From Symbiodinium microadriaticum (Eukaryota; Sar; Dinophyceae; Suessiales; Symbiodiniaceae), in assembly GCA_001939145.1 (NCBI GenBank), contig LSRX01000370.1, forward strand, positions 419,404 to 483,403: DNA of 64,000 nt, in the 5' to 3' direction. The notes beneath the pieces are model-generated. The model was not told where the DNA came from and searched no databases. It saw nothing but the letters and a program-made list of their open reading frames with translations. Below, in pieces: positions 10,839 through 22,650 of this stretch. The first letter of the stretch is position 1; every line of letters starts with the position of its first letter. The position numbers and the translations under genes are program-made.

Positions 10839-10899
10839 TTACATTTTGTCGAAAGTGAGGACAGCGAAGGGCGGTTCGATAGCACAAGTATATAGGGGC

Positions 10900-12390
10900 A
10901 TTCTAAAGGGTTTTTTTACCGCGTATTCCAGATGGCAGTCTATCAGGCATAGGCACGGTATGTAGGGGGTATTTTATGAGGTATTCTATGGGGCATTCTA
11001 TAGGGTATCTGTAGGGTATTGTGTAAAATATTCCACAGATCATTCCAGAGATTATATATACGTGATATTTTAGAAGGCCTAAAGCTCTGTCTGGGGGCAA
11101 CAATAGAGTATGTGTATGTATGTATATATATATATATATATATATATTGTGTGTATATATATATATACATGAGGTATATAATATAGGAGGTTACTCCATA
11201 AGGTTTTAATTTAGGGAAGTCTATCAAGAAATTTATGATGATTTGTAGAAGGGTTACTCAGAAGGCATTCTGTAAGCATTCTCCTACAGTCGTGATTTCC
11301 TCCATAGATATCCCTTACCAAACAAGCTACAATCTAATTGTGGAATTCTCAGATGCTGGTCCTGATTGTCTCTATATAAATACATCCTTATCTATAGGGT
11401 ATTCTACAAGGCAGTTGAAAGTATCATATATATATATATTTTTTTTACAGTGGGTACTCTACAGCGTATTCTATAGAGTCTTCCAGGTCATATCCTATAA
11501 GGCTATATCAGGGGCACGATATAAGGTCTTCTATGAGCATTCTGCAGGGTATGCCTTAGAGAGCTCCAGAAGGTACTATAAATGGCATCTCTCGGGACAA
11601 GGCATTCTAGAAGGTACTCTATAGGCTATAGGGCGTTCCCTAAGGTGTATATATGTATACATATATGTATGGTTTGTAAGGGTAGGTTGTAGGGTATTTT
11701 GTTAGGTATTACTAAAGGGTATTTCATATGAAACTCTTTAAGGCATATAGCAGGGGTATTCGGTACAGTATTCCTACATGTCTAATTTCCTTCATAGAAA
11801 TCCCTTACTCAGTAAGCCACAACTTAAATGGGGAATTCTCAAATCGTGAGCTCCTCCTGATTTTCCTATATATATACACACACAGATATACACATATATA
11901 TATATATAGATATAGGTAGGGTATGGTGGGATCATATAAAGTATTCAAGTTATTCTATAAGCCAATCTATAGGGCATCCCGTACAGTATTCTAGAAGGCA
12001 TATACAGGTGGTGTTGTAGAGGGTATCCAGTAAGGTATTCTATAGGCTATAAGGTAGGTGGTTATGAGGTATATAATGATATAGGGAGGGGGGATGCTAT
12101 TGGGTGTTTTATAGGCTATTCTTCTACGTTCCTGATTTCCATCATGAAGTTCCTTACTCAATAAGCTACAATTGAAATGTGGAATTCTTAGATCTTGCAC
12201 TCCTCCTGATATTTCCTATATAAAGCCTTGTCTATAGGGTGCTCTATGTACGGGCTGTGTCATATATAGAGGGTCTCTCATAGGGTAGTCTACAGCGTAT
12301 TCCAGATGCTATTCTATAAGGTACTCTGAAGCATATTCTATAGGTTAGTCCATAAGGTATATTATAGAATGTATTCTTTTGGGTATGTAT
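10900..12390. repeat. Degenerate short-period repeat (GGGTATTCTATA type) with TA runs
   Basis: Words such as GGGTATTCTATAGG, AGGTATTCTATGGGGCATTC and AAGGTACTCT recur every 10-30 bases over about 1.5 kb. TA-rich runs interrupt them at about 11121-11170, 11640-11670 and 11868-11910. Longer duplicated blocks occur too: TTCCTTCATAGAAATCCCTTACTC near 11787 resembles sequence near 11298 and 12138. The open frames are by-products of the repeat. Confidence 0.65.
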
Positions 12391-12429
12391 AGGGGGTGGC
12401 TACAACTCTCGGTCCATGCCCTACCCTTC

Positions 12430-14640
12430 CCTCCTTTCTACACCTTTCTCAAATGAGTAGGCATCAGGAGAGTGAGAGGAAGAGGTGGAGAGGGACGAAG
12501 AAGGTAGGGCACGGAAGATTTAGCCTGCTCTCTCCGATACTTTCTCTCCTCCGCTTTGACCCCTTTCCTTTCCTTGTTCCATGCCTGTCCTGCGATAAGA
12601 AAGGAATTAGAGAATAAGAGGAGGAGCAGAGGAGAAAGGGGCTTCCTCTCTTTCATTCCGTAGCTGTGGCTTACATTTATTCTGTCCACCCCTTCCCCCC
12701 TTCTCCTGTCTTCATTTCTCTCTCTTCTTCCCTTGAAGCTCTGTCTCGCTCTCTGTATCTCTCTTCTTTCCGTCATTTCTCAGTCTTGTCATGTCCCTTC
12801 TCCATTTCCTAAACCCTAAACCCTAAACAACCTTCCGCCAGACGAGAGAACCAAAGAAAGGAGAGCGGACGAGGGGTGGCAGAGGAAGGGCACGAGGTGA
12901 GCGAACAGGAGAACACTTCTGATTTGTCTTCCTCAACAAGCTCTTCCTGGTTTATCACCAATGAGACAGTGAGATAGGAAAAGAACCAAAAATGAACAGA
13001 CGCGGAGGGCAAGGCACTTTGGACTGCTAGAAGAACTAGGGCAAGCGACGGGACAAAGAGAGTGGGGGAAAGTTAAAGATATATAAAACGAACCTTTTTG
13101 GCGGAGAGAAGCGGAAAAGGGAATGTGCAGAAGTAGACGGGAAGGGAGGGAGGGAGAGAGACAGAGCGAGGGAGAGAACGCTGAACACGAGGAAGGATGA
13201 GATGATGAGAAAAGTACCCCTTGCACGCCCTGAACTCTCCGTCTTTGTCATTCCTCCTTCCTTATGAAAAAGAATGGAGAAGAGAAGAGGCCGTCTTCTC
13301 CGAACCAGCTTCCTACATTTTACCTCTTCCTTTCTGGTCCTTTCTGTTTTCTATCTCTTCTTCCTCTGCTGGGCTTGAAGCCCTCTCTCGCTCTCTCTGT
13401 ATAACTCTTCTTTCTGTCATTTCTCACTCTTGTCCTTTCCCTTCTCCCCTTTCCTTCCTGCTTCCCACCTTTCCGCCAGACAAGAAAACTAAAGAAAGGA
13501 GAGCGGAGAATGGTGGGAGAGGAAGGAAGGTGAGTGAAGAGGAAAACACTTCTCATTTGTCTTCCTCCACAAGCTCTTCCTGGTTTATCGCCAATGAGAC
13601 TGTGAGGTATGAAAAGAACGAAGAATGAACAGACCCGGAAGGCAAGCAACTGTTGACTGCTTACTGCATCTGTCTCGCTCCCTCTCTCTCTCTCTTTGAC
13701 TATCTTTCCCTCTTACTTTCTCTCTTTGTTTTTACCTGTCTTTCCTGATGGCTCTCGTTCTCCTTCTGCCCTTCTCGGATTTTCTCTCCGTTTCTTTCTT
13801 TCTTCTTTTCTCTTGCTGCGTTTTCTTCTTCCATGTGAATCGTCTTTCTTCCTTCTGGGTGATGGGCGGACAAGAACGGGAGTCAGGAAAGGCAGGAGAA
13901 GGGATAAGGCAAGCGACGGGACAGAGAGTGGGAGAACGTTTAAAATACAGATCAAAGCACCCAAGGAAAAATGAGATGATGAGAAAGAGTGCCCCTTGCA
14001 CGCCCTGAATTCTCCGTCCTTTTCATTTCTCCTTCCTTATGAAGAAGAACAGGAGAAGAGAAGAGGAAGAAGGCAAAGGACGAGAAAGTGAGAGAGCTGC
14101 GCGGAGGAATTCGCCCTTCTTCTCCGAACCATCAACCCCCATCTCTTTCTGTTGTCTGCTCTTCTTTCCTTTTATTCGCAAAGCCTTTGCTCCTTCCCGT
14201 GCTTTTTCCTTTGTCATTCAAAAAGACGGGAGAGATGAGAGCGCAAGACATGGCAGAGGGGAAGCGAGCGAGAACGAGAAAGAGAAGCGAAAGAGAGAGA
14301 GACAACGTGAGATGCAAGAAAAAGGCGAACCACGTCGCGAGGAACTGACGTCGTCCCTTTGCCCTTCCTTCGTGTTACCATTGTCATTTAAAGCAGAAGA
14401 CGAGAAGAAAAGAAAGAGAATAATGATCAGTTAAAGGAAGGAGAGAGGGAGACACGCGAGAATGAAGAGTTCACCTCGTCCATCTCCATGCCTATTCTTT
14501 TGTCATGATTTTCATCCTCTGTGTCTTCCTGACAAAGGGCGGAGTGGATAGGCATGGAAGGGGAACAGGATGAGAGAAAGAAAAAGAACGAGAGAAAGAC
14601 ACAAAACACGTTCTTGATGGTTCCCGGCGCGAGAGGGAAG
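12430..14640. repeat. Purine/pyrimidine-skewed DNA with a ~638-bp tandem duplication
   Basis: Long pyrimidine-rich and purine-rich stretches alternate. Sequence at 12733-13030 recurs at 13371-13660 with an offset of about 638 bp; landmarks are CTTGAAGCTCTGTCTCGCTC, CGCCAGACGAGAGAACCAAA and CAAGCTCTTCCTGGTTTATC. A second block at 13198-13292 (CCCCTTGCACGCCCTGAACT) recurs at 13974-14069, about 776 bp away. The ~100-residue frames here are rich in Ser, Leu and Phe or in Arg, Lys and Glu, and follow from the base skew. CCCTAAACCCTAAAC occurs at about 12812. Confidence 0.75.
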
Positions 14641-14649
14641 GGAAGACTT

Positions 14650-14990
14650 TGTGATAAACCCTAAAACATCTAAAACCTCATAAGCCCCAACCCTTAGAAC
14701 CCCGGTAGACCGTAGGGCCCGTGACCTTTACACGCTGATAAACTATAAATAAGGACCTTAAGGTACAACCCAGGCCCCAACATTATAGAGAAGAGCCAGA
14801 CCTTGACCAAATAAAGCGTAGTTAAAGTCCTCGCCACATATGCTCCTATGTGTTTACTGTTTTTTCACACATGTACATGTACATGTATACTTACATTTAC
14901 ACTTATTTGTTTATTTGTTTGTATACATACATATACTGGCCTATGTTATGGTGTTATATACATGTACAGATATATGACCCGGTTTATGTC
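14650..14990. other. Spacer with telomere-like words and TACATG runs
   Basis: CCCTAAAACATCTAAAACC-like words lie near 14657-14680, and a TACATGTACATG run lies near 14870-14890. No gene is seen. Confidence 0.4.
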
Positions 14991-15029
14991 ATGGTCATTC
15001 GAACACCAATTCTTGCAGCCGCAACATGC

Positions 15030-15170
15030 GCCCCCAATCGCAAAGATCCTTCGGCAGAAGCAGAATCCAGGATTAGCCGGCTTCCTAGAGAAGTCGAACA
15101 AGCTCACGGTCTTGTGGACGCCACGTTGGGCAACCCGCCTTTGGTGCACGTGGCGCGGCCTTAAACAGCC
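15030..15170 (+). pseudogene. Fragment resembling the TIR-like RLWC exon
   Basis: The + strand frame reads GLAGFLEKSNKLTVLWTPRW followed by ATRLWCT. In the dinoflagellate TIR-like family (and in the minus-strand gene at 41.1-42.9 kb) the pattern is a run ending [FL]L-x-x-S, then [LM]VxW-x-x-x-Y-x-x-RLWC and an E-[IL]-AAF helix. Here the order and spacing match as far as RLWCT, but the next residues (WRGLKQ) do not. Either a splice donor lies within ACGTGGCGCGG or the copy has decayed. No FLDK exon was found upstream, so I treat it as a partial or dead copy. Confidence 0.5.
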
Positions 15171-15339
15171 GAGTAAACTCTACATAGGTCACAGGACTTT
15201 TGAGTTGCTTCAGCATGTGCCCCAGGAGGTGGCGCAACAGAAATTTACTACAAAGGTTTTGGGTGAAACACCGTCGTGCCTTTTTGTCAACCCGTTCGAA
15301 GTGAACACTATCAGCGGACCAGAGATCCCTTGAGCCTCG

Positions 15340-17130
15340 AGTCAAAGTCACCCCTGCGCTGTGCTTACACACCGCGTGTTGTCCTAGCAGTTGTATTTGG
15401 TGCTGACTCAGAGAATCTCCATGCTACTACGCTGGCAAACGTCGATCCTGCTGTTTCATTGTGTCGCAATGTGGGGCGGCATAGTTGGCAAAAGCACTCC
15501 CAAACAGTCTGAGCTAAAAGAGAACTAAATTGGGTCTGTAGGCTCATCATTTATTGATACGATGTAGTGAGTGTTTTTGTGTGACAATAATTGAAAAGCA
15601 AACGGAGTGGCAAGTAGTGCGCGTTTTCTCTTATTACAAGCACACATCAGGAACGAAATAGGTGTATTGGGGGTGGTTCTCTAGTTTGCTTTGTGCTTTT
15701 TCTCGCTTCTTTCACTTTCTTTCGCTGATTGAAAAAGCACACAATAATTAAACCACAAGCCTCCGTCATAAAGCCTTGACGCAGTTCCGAAGGGGTGCTT
15801 TCCGCAGCATCCGACAATGGGTCCGAAAAGGGTGAGCCTCCATACAGTCTCTTCTTGCAAGACTCCTAAACTGCGTGCCCCTACTTCATTCATGAAAGTT
15901 TAAGAAAGCCATCACAGCTCCAGAGGTACGAGCTGGCAGCATTTATGCAGCAGGGGGCGGACAGGCCGATCGAGCTCATGCCGGCCCCTTGTCAATTAAC
16001 TTTATATTGTAAAGTAGATGGTACCATTCTGCTATACGCACTCTTGGATGAACCTATAGCTCCTCCGATCTAGATACGGAGCCGGTCACTTGCACATGTT
16101 TCTTAACAATTGACATGCATTGCATGTTCGACGCAGTACGCTGTGCTCCTTCTCTGCGGGCATTTATGGCTTTCACAGGCTTTGGCCATTGCCGCTACTT
16201 GTAGCAAAATTCCATCATGCACTTGTACATGCACAGGTACGGGTGTTGATCGGACTGTGGCTTTTTATGTGATTCTGCTAGTTGGCTATCGAAAGACAGG
16301 TGAAGCTGGCCAGCATTCTGCTGATGCAGTGACTTGGATTATTTGGAGTTTCGTGTGCAAGGCCTCGGGGAGCTGGCCAAAATCCAGGGACGAACCGGGC
16401 ATGGTCAAAGCCCTGTACTTTTCAGAGTTTCTTCCATTGAGGAAATGTGGATTATGCATGGCTAATTGTCACAGTTTAAGAGAGATGTTTAAGAGAGATA
16501 ACTCGCAAATGTTGCTTCATTATGCCTGCCGGAGTCGGCAGGGGTAATTCTGGTGTCAACAACGACAGTTCAAGATTGAAGGTGCTGCACCAGTCAGAGC
16601 TTCCTTGCCACATCCTGCATGGATTCAAGCAGCGGCAGTGCGATGCAAGTGAGGTGTGCTTGCTGGAGTGCGATCTCGATTGCGCACGCTATTGTGGCCT
16701 ATGGTTTTGACAGTGACCAGGGCCAGCAAGGCCGTGGGGAGTAAGAACCTCATGGGACAACCGCGGTGCTGCAAGATTCCACGGTCCTTCTCAAGCCATG
16801 CCCTGTTGCATTGTCTCAGTACCCAAGCAACTACAGTCTTACATTGCATATTCTCGACCGTGCCTGCCATCGACGCTGCACACGCACAGTTCTTGAGGCT
16901 TAGTTGTAACATTTGTGACCTGAGCGCTTGGAAATAGCTACCCCCAAGTGTCATGAAGAGTTCTCTTGTCGCTGTGACAAATATCTTCAGTTGTTGTCAA
17001 AACTCAAGACAGTGTACCATGGCTTGCTTTGGCATGTTGGAAGCACAGCCCTGCTAGGCCAGTTGTTCCACACCTGCTATTACACTAATCTACGAATACC
17101 GATAGGAAGAACCAGAATTCTGACATAATT
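15340..17130. other. Unrecognised spacer with only short frames
   Basis: Several frames of 60-145 residues occur on both strands, but none has a recognisable motif or convincing neighbouring exons. I leave them unannotated. Confidence 0.4.
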
Positions 17131-17199
17131 CATAGTATTGCTGTTGGTTATCGTCACTATTCTCAATATTGCCAATATTGCGATTAGTCTCATTGCCAC

Positions 17200-17211
17200 T
17201 ACTACTATAAG

Positions 17212-17247
<36 letters not shown>

Positions 17248-17252
17248 CACTA

Positions 17253-17291
<39 letters not shown>

Positions 17292-17346
17292 GACTACTAC
17301 GACTACTACTACTACTACTACTTCTTCTTCTACTAGTACTACTAGT
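17200..17346. repeat. (ACT)n trinucleotide microsatellite
   Basis: This is a nearly pure ACT/TAC run with minor CACTAC, CGACTA and CTTCTT interruptions. It gives poly-Thr, poly-Leu or poly-Tyr frames in translation, which are artefacts. Confidence 0.95.
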
Positions 17347-17349
17347 ATG

Positions 17350-18760
17350 AAGAACATTGCTATTCTCATGACTCCTGTTGTTGTTATTTGTAGTAGAAGA
17401 GGCAGGAGTGCTGCCTGCCAGGTGAGTTTGATCTGGCCTATCGACTGACGCTCGTCGAACTGGGAGTCTTTGGGACTCCAAGGTCAAGAAGACCTCAGGT
17501 TATTTCTGGGGTCGTCTAGGACCCTGGGACCTTTGGGGTTCAGTCAGGCACTGGGCATCAATTGGAAAAGAAGACACTTAAGAACCGAGGCCGATGGTGT
17601 GTGATGGTGTGCTAAACGGGAAGTTACACTGGCCCAAGCGCTGCAGTGGTCGCACCGAGTTGTGCGAGTAGAGAGTGGCAGTGCCTGGTGCACCGAGCCA
17701 GAAGGCAGAAGGTCTCAGTTCGGAAATCGCTTTTTCACAGCTCCAGCACGAAGACGCACTTGATCGTCGTTCTGATCGGGGTTTTGGACCGAAGTTTCTT
17801 CATCAAGCGGGTGTGTGTGATAGGAGCGGTGACGATCGGTAGAGTTCTTGAAGTCTTCGTTTCGATTTGGAACGGTCGGTCGGCCTTGTCACTTTTGGCA
17901 GGTGGTCGTGGTCGCTCTCCTCGTTTTGATGGTGCACACGGGCCTGTGGTTCATGAAAGAGTTGCCCGGATCGAGGATGCAAGATGTGCAGAACTTTGCC
18001 TAGGTCGAAAAGTTATCTATACATACTACCAAAACACTTGTCTGGCAGTAGATCGGACAAGTATTTGTCCATCCCTTCCATGTCAGAGATTGCTACATTC
18101 CAGTCAGGCCGTGCTTCTCCGCTTCATCATGCGTACCCAGGGCATGTGTCATCTAGGCAAAGTCTCCTGGTTTCGTGAGCTTCCGAACTAGACACAATCA
18201 GCCGCGTTTTTTTTTTAATGAGTCGAGGTTGGCCGAGCTGCCAGGGCAGCTGAAAGCCTTTCGGATACAAGATGTGGCCTGGCCGCAGTGGCTGATTTTC
18301 CAAGCATTCCAGAGCCCTCAGCGCCTCAAGAATGGCGGTGCAACAGTCAAGTGACTATGCGCCAGTTGGGATACGCGGGTACAATGCCCTTGCTCCTGCC
18401 GGCAGCCGGTTCCTTGAGCAAGAGAGACCTCTTGAAACCTACCTGTTTAAGGACTTATATGAAGACACCATAATAGGGAACCCCAAGAACCCTAAACACC
18501 CTAAACCCTAAACTTGTACTTCAAAAATACGGCTACTTGTACCTCGTCTCTCAGAGGCTATCCGGCTCCCGAGGCCGCATGCTACTGCTGTGCACACGGC
18601 CACCGTCATCCAAAGACGGGGGCAAAGATTCCGTGTGATCGAGAGTACGCCCCTTGACAGCCATTAGACCTCCACCAGCTTATGTGCTTGAGCCGAGACG
18701 GCTTGAATGGAAGACGTATCCAGACGATTCTGGAGCTTTAGGTGCACAGATGCTGAGTTT
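17350..18760. other. Unrecognised DNA with a telomere-like tract
   Basis: A 181-residue + strand frame (17646-18191) is present but shows no family signature and is probably chance. CCCTAAACACCCTAAACCCTAAAC is near 18488-18512. Confidence 0.4.
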
Positions 18761-18763
18761 TGA

Positions 18764-18866
18764 TATATATATATATATATGTACATATATATATATATAT
18801 ATACATATATATATGCATTCTTGNCATATATATATATATATATACATATATATATGCATTCTTGAC
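18764..18866. repeat. TA/TACATA microsatellite, duplicated, with one undetermined base
   Basis: A run of TA with TACATA interruptions and the tail TATATGCATTCTTG occurs twice in succession; the last base of the first unit's tail is followed by N at 18825. The assembly is probably uncertain in copy number here. Confidence 0.9.
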
Positions 18867-18869
18867 AAA

Positions 18870-21700
18870 CTGTGACAGCTCCATCGGGAAGTTTTCATCC
18901 CGCGCAGCAACCGCATTGGGCGGAGTTGGGGATGCGGTTTGCAAGGTTTTTCGTTAGGCAGCATGCTTTCAGACTTTCTGCCTTCCTGCCGAAGGTGTAC
19001 TGGATGATTCGAAGGCCGGTGAGTCGCAGATACGGCACAAGAGTGCCAGCGGGATTCATCCAGGGGGAGATGTCCATCGGCAGACCATGAACAGGGGTGC
19101 ACAGCTACGCTACATCTCCTGCATCACTGGCCCCAGGTGGTTTCATGATCCAGAAGCTCCGGCGGAGTCGAACCTGGATTCGTCACATAACTGCAGAAGC
19201 CGGGTGGTAGGGAAGTGAACTTGTGCCTCCGGGCTTGGGCTCGCGGTTCACACGCAAGCTAGAGCAACTAGATGCTCCAAAGGAAGCTCAGCACAGCCAC
19301 CGTTGGAAGCCCACCTTTGTTCCAGAGCCAAGCATGTAGTGCAAGTGGAGATGTTGCCTTAAGTCCTGACGGCCTACGGCCACCCGTAGCCGGGCGAAGT
19401 AACTGTAAGCGATTTCCATTATGGACGCAGGCCCGAACGGCTCTCATGCCCAAGGTTCAATGCAATGGTGAGAGAGCAGCTGGCACCTGTGGTGCTCAAG
19501 CATGCAGGCCGGCAAGCAATCGGGCATGTCCTGCTGCACGTGTCAAAAGGCATTCTGTGCCAGCCAAGCAGGAATTCAGATCACAACAGACCTTCAACTT
19601 GCATCCAAAACGCGATCAGAAGATGGTTTTCAAGGTCCAGGAAAAGCTTTGCAGCTCGTTGACCCGCTGTCGCTGCGCTTTCCAAAGAACAGCTAGCCTC
19701 AGCTAGCGGTATTCGGGCTTACAATCCGAAGCCGCATCTACTGCGCAGCCACGCCTGGGCTGTGAGATGGTCAGGGGATGATAATTGAACGAGATACCAC
19801 GTTTGCGGGCTCGTAGCTGAGAAGACGGAAAGAGCTGCGAAGTCATAAGTGAACCCTGGCCGGAAGTGAAGCATCGCCTTGTTGGAAACGCCTTGAGGTG
19901 GGAGCACGCTGCCTTTGAGCTACGCTCTGTACGCCTGTGCCGCCTGCAACTTGCCCTGGCTCATTGACTACATTCCCTGGTGGTGGGCTGCTGGGGATTC
20001 AGGCTCGTATCAAGCCAATCGGATGTGTCCCAGTGATGTCCCGACAGATAACAAGCTTTCCTCGGCTGCACACTCCAAAGTCTCCAAGCCCTGCAGAGAA
20101 ATCTCCGAGTTCATGATTTCTGAAGGTCGGGAGCCTTCTGCTAGAGCAACCGGAGATCCCTAGCCTAACATGAAAGAACGGCCGGCTACAGTGAAGTTAA
20201 AACGGAACTCCAACCCGAACAAGTCCCATCTCCACGAAAAGTCCCCGAACAAAAGAGACACCTGCCGTCGAGTTTGTGCATGAGGATTCGACACTTTGTG
20301 CCTTAGGATTCACACGTGTGTCCATGCACTCCATGAACAGCTTCGGGCCCTTGAAGGAGAGAAAACTGGCATTGCATTTTTTTTGTGGTTCCTCCGCGGC
20401 CTGATGCTGTACCTGTACCACGCTCTTCTGCAGCTGGCAATGCCGCTCGGTGGTCGTGGGGAAGTTAAGTGAGGCTTGGAGGTTGACATCATGTCTTCGC
20501 ACGTTGAAGGTGAAGCCCTGCCTGTTTGTACTACTTACTACTACAAGAAGAACAAGACTTGTGTCAAACTCGGGTTGCTGGAAGCCAGAACATGCCAGCA
20601 CCAAAACCCCCAAGTCAAAAGTCAGGATGCGCATCTGCACGATGATGTGGAAAGCCTTGCTGCCACTGGCCGACCGAATCTGGCGTGTTGTATTGACAAC
20701 GGTGCAGGCCGATTGAGCCTATGTCGCGAATCGGGAATGCGCTTGTGTGGCGTTTGCAAGGAGCTGCCTTTAGGTTTAAGGATTCCTGAACAAGACACCA
20801 CCAGCCAGTGTTCAAAGGCCAGCGTGAATGGGTTATAAGGCCCGTGAGAAGGGTGATTACTGCTATGTTCCGGCTTATCTGAGCTCTTATTCTTGTTATT
20901 CTACGAGAAAGTCTGCGCTTGCACGTGATGTTGCAAAGCACTGGCTGCTGCAAGACCGGCAGCGACTTCGATCTGCTTGCTAAACCGATAGCTTTGCACT
21001 GGTTTGCCCCCCTGAAGATTGTTATCATGCTCGTCATTGCGATGTTTTTCTGGCTGGCGTTTCGCATTGTGTACCAGGCCACATGCAATTCTCTCTCTCT
21101 CTCTCTCTCGACAAGCACCAAGTGAAAAAGACACAGCACATCATGTCGGTGCTGCGCTGGATTGAGGGTGTCGTTGCAGACATTCGCTGAAGCCAAGCCG
21201 CATGACATGAAGGTCCAGAGGTCATGCAACATTGCGTAGACACCCAGCATGCGCCAGGTCACAGACAGCACGAGTTTGCTGCCTTCCGTGCCTTTTTTCG
21301 CTGTCGTCTCTCAGCTGCAGCTTGTGCCATCAGGATCTGCTCTTGCATCGCAAGCCAGGAGGAATTGCAAAGTCGATAACAGAATTTGTCCATGAGCTCC
21401 AGCTTTAGCCTTGCCCCGGTAGTGCTGGCCGCGAGAATGAGGCTCAAAATGGACTACGGGGATCGTGGGGGGTGCCTTCATGAGTCATTTCCGCGAGGTC
21501 ATCCTGGACATCACCCTTTTTTGGCGATCTGGAGAGCAAGTTCCAGCTTCTGACAAACCAGATCATACAGAAGCAGGTCGAGGGCCTGCATGCCTAGCCG
21601 GATAGAGGCATAACCTCCCCTCTGCTCGTTCTGCGTTGGCCGCGGAGTTGAGATTATGGTTTGCAGAAACCTGCTACGGGTGAGGTCCGTCTTCATCCAA
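18870..21700. other. Unrecognised DNA without a supported gene
   Basis: Overlapping frames of 60-218 residues occur on both strands (for example 19272-19706 and 20476-20838 on +, 20615-21271 on -). None shows conserved motifs, membrane segments or phase-compatible neighbours. A (CT)n run lies at about 21090-21110. Confidence 0.4.
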
Positions 21701-21705
21701 TGCCT

Positions 21706-22196
21706 CGGAGCCTGAACCAGATGATGTCGAGAAGAAGGCTTCAGCCTGCGGATTGATGTTGTTTGCGGCTTCCAAAGCTTAAGATTCCATCATTGTGCCT
21801 TCGCATGAGTTTCATAAAGGGTGCCGGCACGGACGCTAGATTGAACCCCAAACAGTGGAGCCTCCGAACTCCCTTCCATTGAACTTCGCGAGAAGCAGGC
21901 CGAAGATGCTGGAGGGGTTCCCGGTCACACCATGGCTTTGCGCGTTGCCGCGGAGCCTGAACCAGATGATGTCGAGAAGAAGGCTTCAGCCTGCGGATTG
22001 ATGTTTTTTGCGGCCTCCAAAGCTTAAGATTCCATCATTGTGCCTTCGCATGAGTTTCATAAAGGGTGCCGGCACGGACGCTAGATTGAAACCCTAAACA
22101 GTGGAGCCTCCGAACTCCCTTCCATTGAACTTCGCGAGAAGCAGGCCGAAGATGCTGGAGGGGTTCCCGGTCACACCTTGGCTTTGCACGTTGCCA
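21706..22196. repeat. Recent 245-bp tandem duplication
   Basis: Copy 1 runs 21706-21950 and copy 2 runs 21951 to about 22196, abutting directly. Both begin CGGAGCCTGAACCAGATGAT. Only a handful of differences are visible (GTTGTTTGCGGCTTCC against GTTTTTTGCGGCCTCC, AACCCCAAAC against AACCCTAAAC, CCATGG against CCTTGG, GCGCG against GCACG), so the duplication is young. No gene is recognised in it. Confidence 0.95.
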
Positions 22197-22650
22197 GATC
22201 AGAGGCCGAAGGGCCGCTAATCGAAGTGAAACTATAGACAACAAATCCTTCTCCACATAGGCTTTTAAAAAGCCAAAAATGGCTTTTTGGGAAGCCAGGA
22301 GGCTTCCGAGTCCCGTTTCACAAGCGGTTTGCCCATACCACTCATGTACGAAGCTTTAACTGCTTTATTTTTTGCCGAGAGGGCGGGTGGCCTCGAGCCA
22401 TCAGCCCTGGTCAACATTCCCTGGCTGGGTTTTCTAGTTGACCCACCTTTTTTCGGCATATCAGATCAGACCTGCTGCTTCAATCTGCAAGCGGGTTTTC
22501 ACGAGAATTCATGAGAATCAAGAACTGTCGGGTTCGTGTTGTCTTGAAAGTGTTGCTGTGTGGGCGGCAGGATTCTGCTCAAATTGCGAGCTGCTGTGGT
22601 CGACTGTGACCGGATATATCCCATTGAAAAGATGTCGTTCTTTCTCTGTA
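22197..22650. other. Short flank before the AT-rich island
   Basis: The sequence is GC-balanced. A 64-residue minus-strand frame at 22265-22459 is Lys/Ser-rich, but nothing supports it as a gene. Composition changes abruptly at about 22650. Confidence 0.35.

Noticed and set aside
10305..10886. CRISPR array
   Set aside because: The units are imperfect palindromes with spacers of irregular length that themselves repeat, no cas genes are present, and the genome is eukaryotic.
13221..14434. Many 90-135-residue frames on both strands
   Set aside because: Composition follows the purine/pyrimidine skew, with no start context, motif or conservation between the duplicated copies.
17646..18191. 181-residue + strand frame
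   Set aside because: No family signature, mixed hydrophobic and Cys-rich composition, and no neighbouring exons; most likely chance.
20615..21271. 218-residue minus-strand frame
   Set aside because: It crosses a CT run giving Arg-Glu repeats and shows no conserved motif.
22265..22459. 64-residue Lys/Ser-rich minus-strand frame
   Set aside because: Too short, no homology recognised, and at the edge of the AT-rich island.
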